From: DATCHW01 sp036508135
Lineage (GTDB): Bacteria; Bacteroidota; Ignavibacteria; Tepidaquicellales; Tepidaquicellaceae
Assembly (NCBI GenBank): GCA_036508135.1
Contig: DATCHW010000190.1
Location: forward strand, 1-23,253
Length of the DNA stretch: 23,253 nt
Direction of reading: 5' to 3'
Made by a program: the position numbers and the translations under genes. This document shows positions 21,154 to 23,253 of this stretch, piece by piece (the first letter of the stretch is position 1; each line of letters opens with the position of its first letter). The notes below the pieces were generated by a model. That model was not told where the DNA came from. It searched no databases and was given only the letters and a program-made list of their open reading frames with translations.

Positions 21154-22157
21154 TGTACGTTAAGATTCATTCATCTAAAAAGGATAATAACAGGGGTAGT
21201 TGTAACGACCTTATTAATTATTTGGAGAAGGAAAACCAGGAGAAAGATATATTCAGCCAGGAGAAATTTTTTGATCAAAAAACCAGTGATGTCTCTTTTT
21301 GTACGGCACAGAGTTCTATCGATAATAATAAAGGAAAACTTGGGAAAGACGAAATCAAATTTTACATGATTACGGTAAATCCAAGCAAGGATGAATTAAA
21401 GCATATTTGCAAATCAGTTTCCGGTCGTGATATAAAAAACATCTCACAATTAACCACCATTGAGTTGAAACGTTACAAGGAAGCTATAAAGGATTACACC
21501 CGAATTGTTATGGATGACTATGCTAAAAACTTTAACCGTGGTTTAACTGGTGATAACCTGATTTACTTTGGTAAGGTTGAACATAACCGGTACTATGGAA
21601 GGGACTGTGCGGAGGTAAAAGAAGGTTTGTATAAAGCTGGAGAAAAAAAAGAGGGTTTACAAACTCACGTGCATGTTGTTGTTTCAAGAATGGATCAGTT
21701 AAAGAAGATACGTTTAAGCCCGATGGCAAACGCAAAAAACTCCAAGAATATCTTAAATGGCAAAGAGGTCCAGATCGGCTTTGACAGGATGAAATTTGTA
21801 CAAAGCTGTGAAAAAAGCTTTGATACAAATTTTGATTACAGGCGATTGCAACAACATAAATTTTCTCATTATCATACCATGAAGAACCAAATGAGAAATA
21901 CCGCAAAAAGTATTGCAATGAGCATCGCAAGAAACGTGCCGGGGGTAAAAGAATATAATAAAGCTTCCCGGGTTGTAAATACTGTTTCAAATTTGGCTAA
22001 TGCGAAAGATCCTCTGGATGCTCTTTCGGCAGTTTTTAAACAAGTCCCGGGAGCCAAAGAGTGTATTAAGGCAATTAATTACGCCTATAATCCGTCAAAA
22101 ATTGTTCTGGATATAGGTAAAAAGATTTTAACAACGGCCTTAAATACCGGTCTTTAA
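21153..22157 (+). CDS. Relaxase/mobilization protein, DUF5712-like
   Basis: This 334-aa protein begins MYVKIHSSKKDNNRGSCNDL with NYLEKEN, the opening I associate with DUF5712 mobilization proteins of Bacteroidota. The histidine motif QTHVHVVVSR (H172, H174) is the metal-binding motif III of relaxases, and FYMITVNPS (Y71) and GKVEHNRYYGRD (about 140-151) are further family-like segments; candidate nicking tyrosines are Y71, Y147 and Y148. It would nick oriT and carry the strand to the coupling protein. The C-terminal tail (about 250-334) has amphipathic and small-residue-rich helices. It starts within the upstream stop codon and ends 8 nt before the coupling-protein gene, forming a mobilization operon. 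Confidence 0.8.
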   Translation: MYVKIHSSKKDNNRGSCNDLINYLEKENQEKDIFSQEKFFDQKTSDVSFCTAQSSIDNNKGKLGKDEIKFYMITVNPSKDELKHICKSVSGRDIKNISQLTTIELKRYKEAIKDYTRIVMDDYAKNFNRGLTGDNLIYFGKVEHNRYYGRDCAEVKEGLYKAGEKKEGLQTHVHVVVSRMDQLKKIRLSPMANAKNSKNILNGKEVQIGFDRMKFVQSCEKSFDTNFDYRRLQQHKFSHYHTMKNQMRNTAKSIAMSIARNVPGVKEYNKASRVVNTVSNLANAKDPLDALSAVFKQVPGAKECIKAINYAYNPSKIVLDIGKKILTTALNTGL

Positions 22158-22165
22158 ATTTAAAT

Positions 22166-23253
22166 ATGGAACACATAATCAGTTATTTTAACCAGCTATC
22201 GCTTATTGCAAAGCTTATCCTTGGTGCCGCTATACTGTTTGTTTCGTTGTTACAGTTTGCAACACTTTCTTATAATCTGAAGTACTACTATAAGATTCTA
22301 TTTATTTTGGCCATACAGGCAGGGGTTTACTTGTTTTTTCATTTTTTCTATAGTTATAGTCTGTTTTTACATGCTGGAATCTTTGTATTAGCTGGACTGC
22401 TCTCAATCATTTTTCTTTTAATTACCGGTACCCGGCTTAGAAGTGAAAAGGATAAGATTGATCCTATTTGGAGCGTTAAATTTCCAATAAGAAATTCATC
22501 CCCACTTATAATGCAAAATATAAAGAGGGGCATAGCGATTTTTGGAAGCGCAGGAAGCGGAAAGACCGAAAGCGGGTTTGTTCCTATTTTGAAACATGCC
22601 GGGGAAAGAAACATACCATGTCTTTGTTATGATTATAAAAATGGCGAGATAACGGAAATAGCACATTATTTTTTTCAGAATTCAAATGTAAAACAGACAA
22701 CTATCATACCGCATTCACCTATGTTCTCGGACAGGGTAAACCCGTTTCTTCCAAAATACATTCCCACTGAGCAGCATCTTAGGCAACAGACAAAGTTGAT
22801 TTTTGCAAACCTTAGAAAAGTAGATAACGTGAAGGATTCAGGCAGTAGTTTCTTTGACAAGATCCCAGAGCCGACACTTGCAGCTGTTATTTGGAGGCTA
22901 AAGGTAGATTTCCCTGAAATGTGTACTCTCCCTCACGCCGTTGCTTTGTGTCTGGTGAAAACACCAACAGAGATAGTTGACTTTATCTCGAAAAATCCAT
23001 ATTCGAGAGCGATAGGATCTCCACTGGTTGATTCACTTATATCCGAAAACCAAGTGGCAGGAGTTAAAGCTTCGCTTTCGCTACCTTTAACAGATCTTGC
23101 GCTACCAACAATATTTTGGGTGATGAGCGCAAATGACGTTGATCTTGATATAAACAACCCGGAGAACCCAACATTTTTGAGCATCGTTAATGATCCAAGG
23201 CTTGAAAGAATAAACGCCCCCTTTATTTCTGTTATAATAAGCACGGCAATTAA
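22166..23253 (+). CDS. TraG/VirD4-type coupling protein (partial, runs off the window end)
   Basis: This gene is open from the ATG at 22166 through the last base (362 codons, no stop), so the 3' end lies outside. The N-terminus has about three transmembrane helices (residues about 13-34, 43-60 and 66-87), then a cytosolic ATPase with Walker A GSAGSGKTES (127-136) and CLCYDYKNGE (a segment like the PVCVYDFKG of coupling proteins). This is the type IV coupling protein that links the relaxosome to a type IV secretion channel. It begins 8 nt after the relaxase gene, in the order bfmA-like, relaxase, coupling protein. Its presence suggests that transfer genes continue to the right. Confidence 0.85.
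   Translation, partial: MEHIISYFNQLSLIAKLILGAAILFVSLLQFATLSYNLKYYYKILFILAIQAGVYLFFHFFYSYSLFLHAGIFVLAGLLSIIFLLITGTRLRSEKDKIDPIWSVKFPIRNSSPLIMQNIKRGIAIFGSAGSGKTESGFVPILKHAGERNIPCLCYDYKNGEITEIAHYFFQNSNVKQTTIIPHSPMFSDRVNPFLPKYIPTEQHLRQQTKLIFANLRKVDNVKDSGSSFFDKIPEPTLAAVIWRLKVDFPEMCTLPHAVALCLVKTPTEIVDFISKNPYSRAIGSPLVDSLISENQVAGVKASLSLPLTDLALPTIFWVMSANDVDLDINNPENPTFLSIVNDPRLERINAPFISVIISTAI

Noticed and set aside
21532..21990. 152-residue minus-strand open frame within the relaxase gene
   Set aside because: It is a shadow of the clearly coding relaxase frame, with no start context or recognisable motifs. The other minus-strand frames were rejected for the same reason.
1..23253. tRNA, rRNA, CRISPR arrays, insertion sequences
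   Set aside because: I looked for cloverleaf-like segments, rRNA-like conserved stretches, regularly spaced repeats and transposase genes with terminal inverted repeats and saw none. The serine recombinase is not accompanied by a transposase.

Overview
The window looks like part of a mobile genetic element from a member of the Bacteroidota. The DNA is AT-rich. Several upstream regions carry the Bacteroidota promoter pair (TTTG, about 19-21 nt, then TAnnTTTG), and Shine-Dalgarno sequences are mostly absent. The gene families are typical of Bacteroidota elements: a SAM-like tyrosine integrase, an ArdC-type protein, a DUF6876-like protein, a BfmA/BtgA mobilization protein, a DUF5712-like relaxase and a TraG/VirD4-type coupling protein. 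Every gene I accept is on the + strand.

Layout. (1) 1-1400: tyrosine recombinase with an 11-bp tandem repeat in front. (2) 1639-3735: three overlapping genes, namely a GHKL-type ATPase, a STAS-like (DUF4325-like) protein and a one-helix membrane protein. (3) 3736-4620: no gene, but several dyad structures and a parS-like palindrome. (4) 4621-6438: an ArdC-like gene and two small genes, each preceded by nearly the same 25-nt leader ending 8-9 nt before the ATG. (5) 6490-7287: a promoter, an unrecognised gene and a small XRE regulator, GC-richer than their surroundings. (6) 7331-11821: a restriction-modification operon (control-protein-like XRE, beta-type DNA methyltransferase, a 968-aa nuclease-methyltransferase fusion and a RAMA-like protein) behind a promoter overlapped by a palindromic operator. 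(7) 11953-14561: a PD-(D/E)XK-like protein, then an HhH-GPD glycosylase-like protein translationally coupled to a GIY-YIG nuclease. (8) 14900-18510: a Gabija-type pair, GajA and GajB. (9) 18895-23253: element backbone with a small serine recombinase, two small genes, a dyad region resembling an oriT, bfmA/btgA, a relaxase, and a coupling protein cut by the window end.

How it fits together: an integrating, mobilizable or conjugative element carries a block of defence cargo (R-M, nuclease cluster, Gabija) between its integrase and its transfer genes, with an anti-restriction gene near its left part. The most likely undescribed material is the HhH-GPD/GIY-YIG gene pair (possibly with the PD-(D/E)XK gene), the ATPase/STAS/membrane trio, and the repeated 25-nt leader. 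All functional assignments come from reading motifs by eye; no database search was run.
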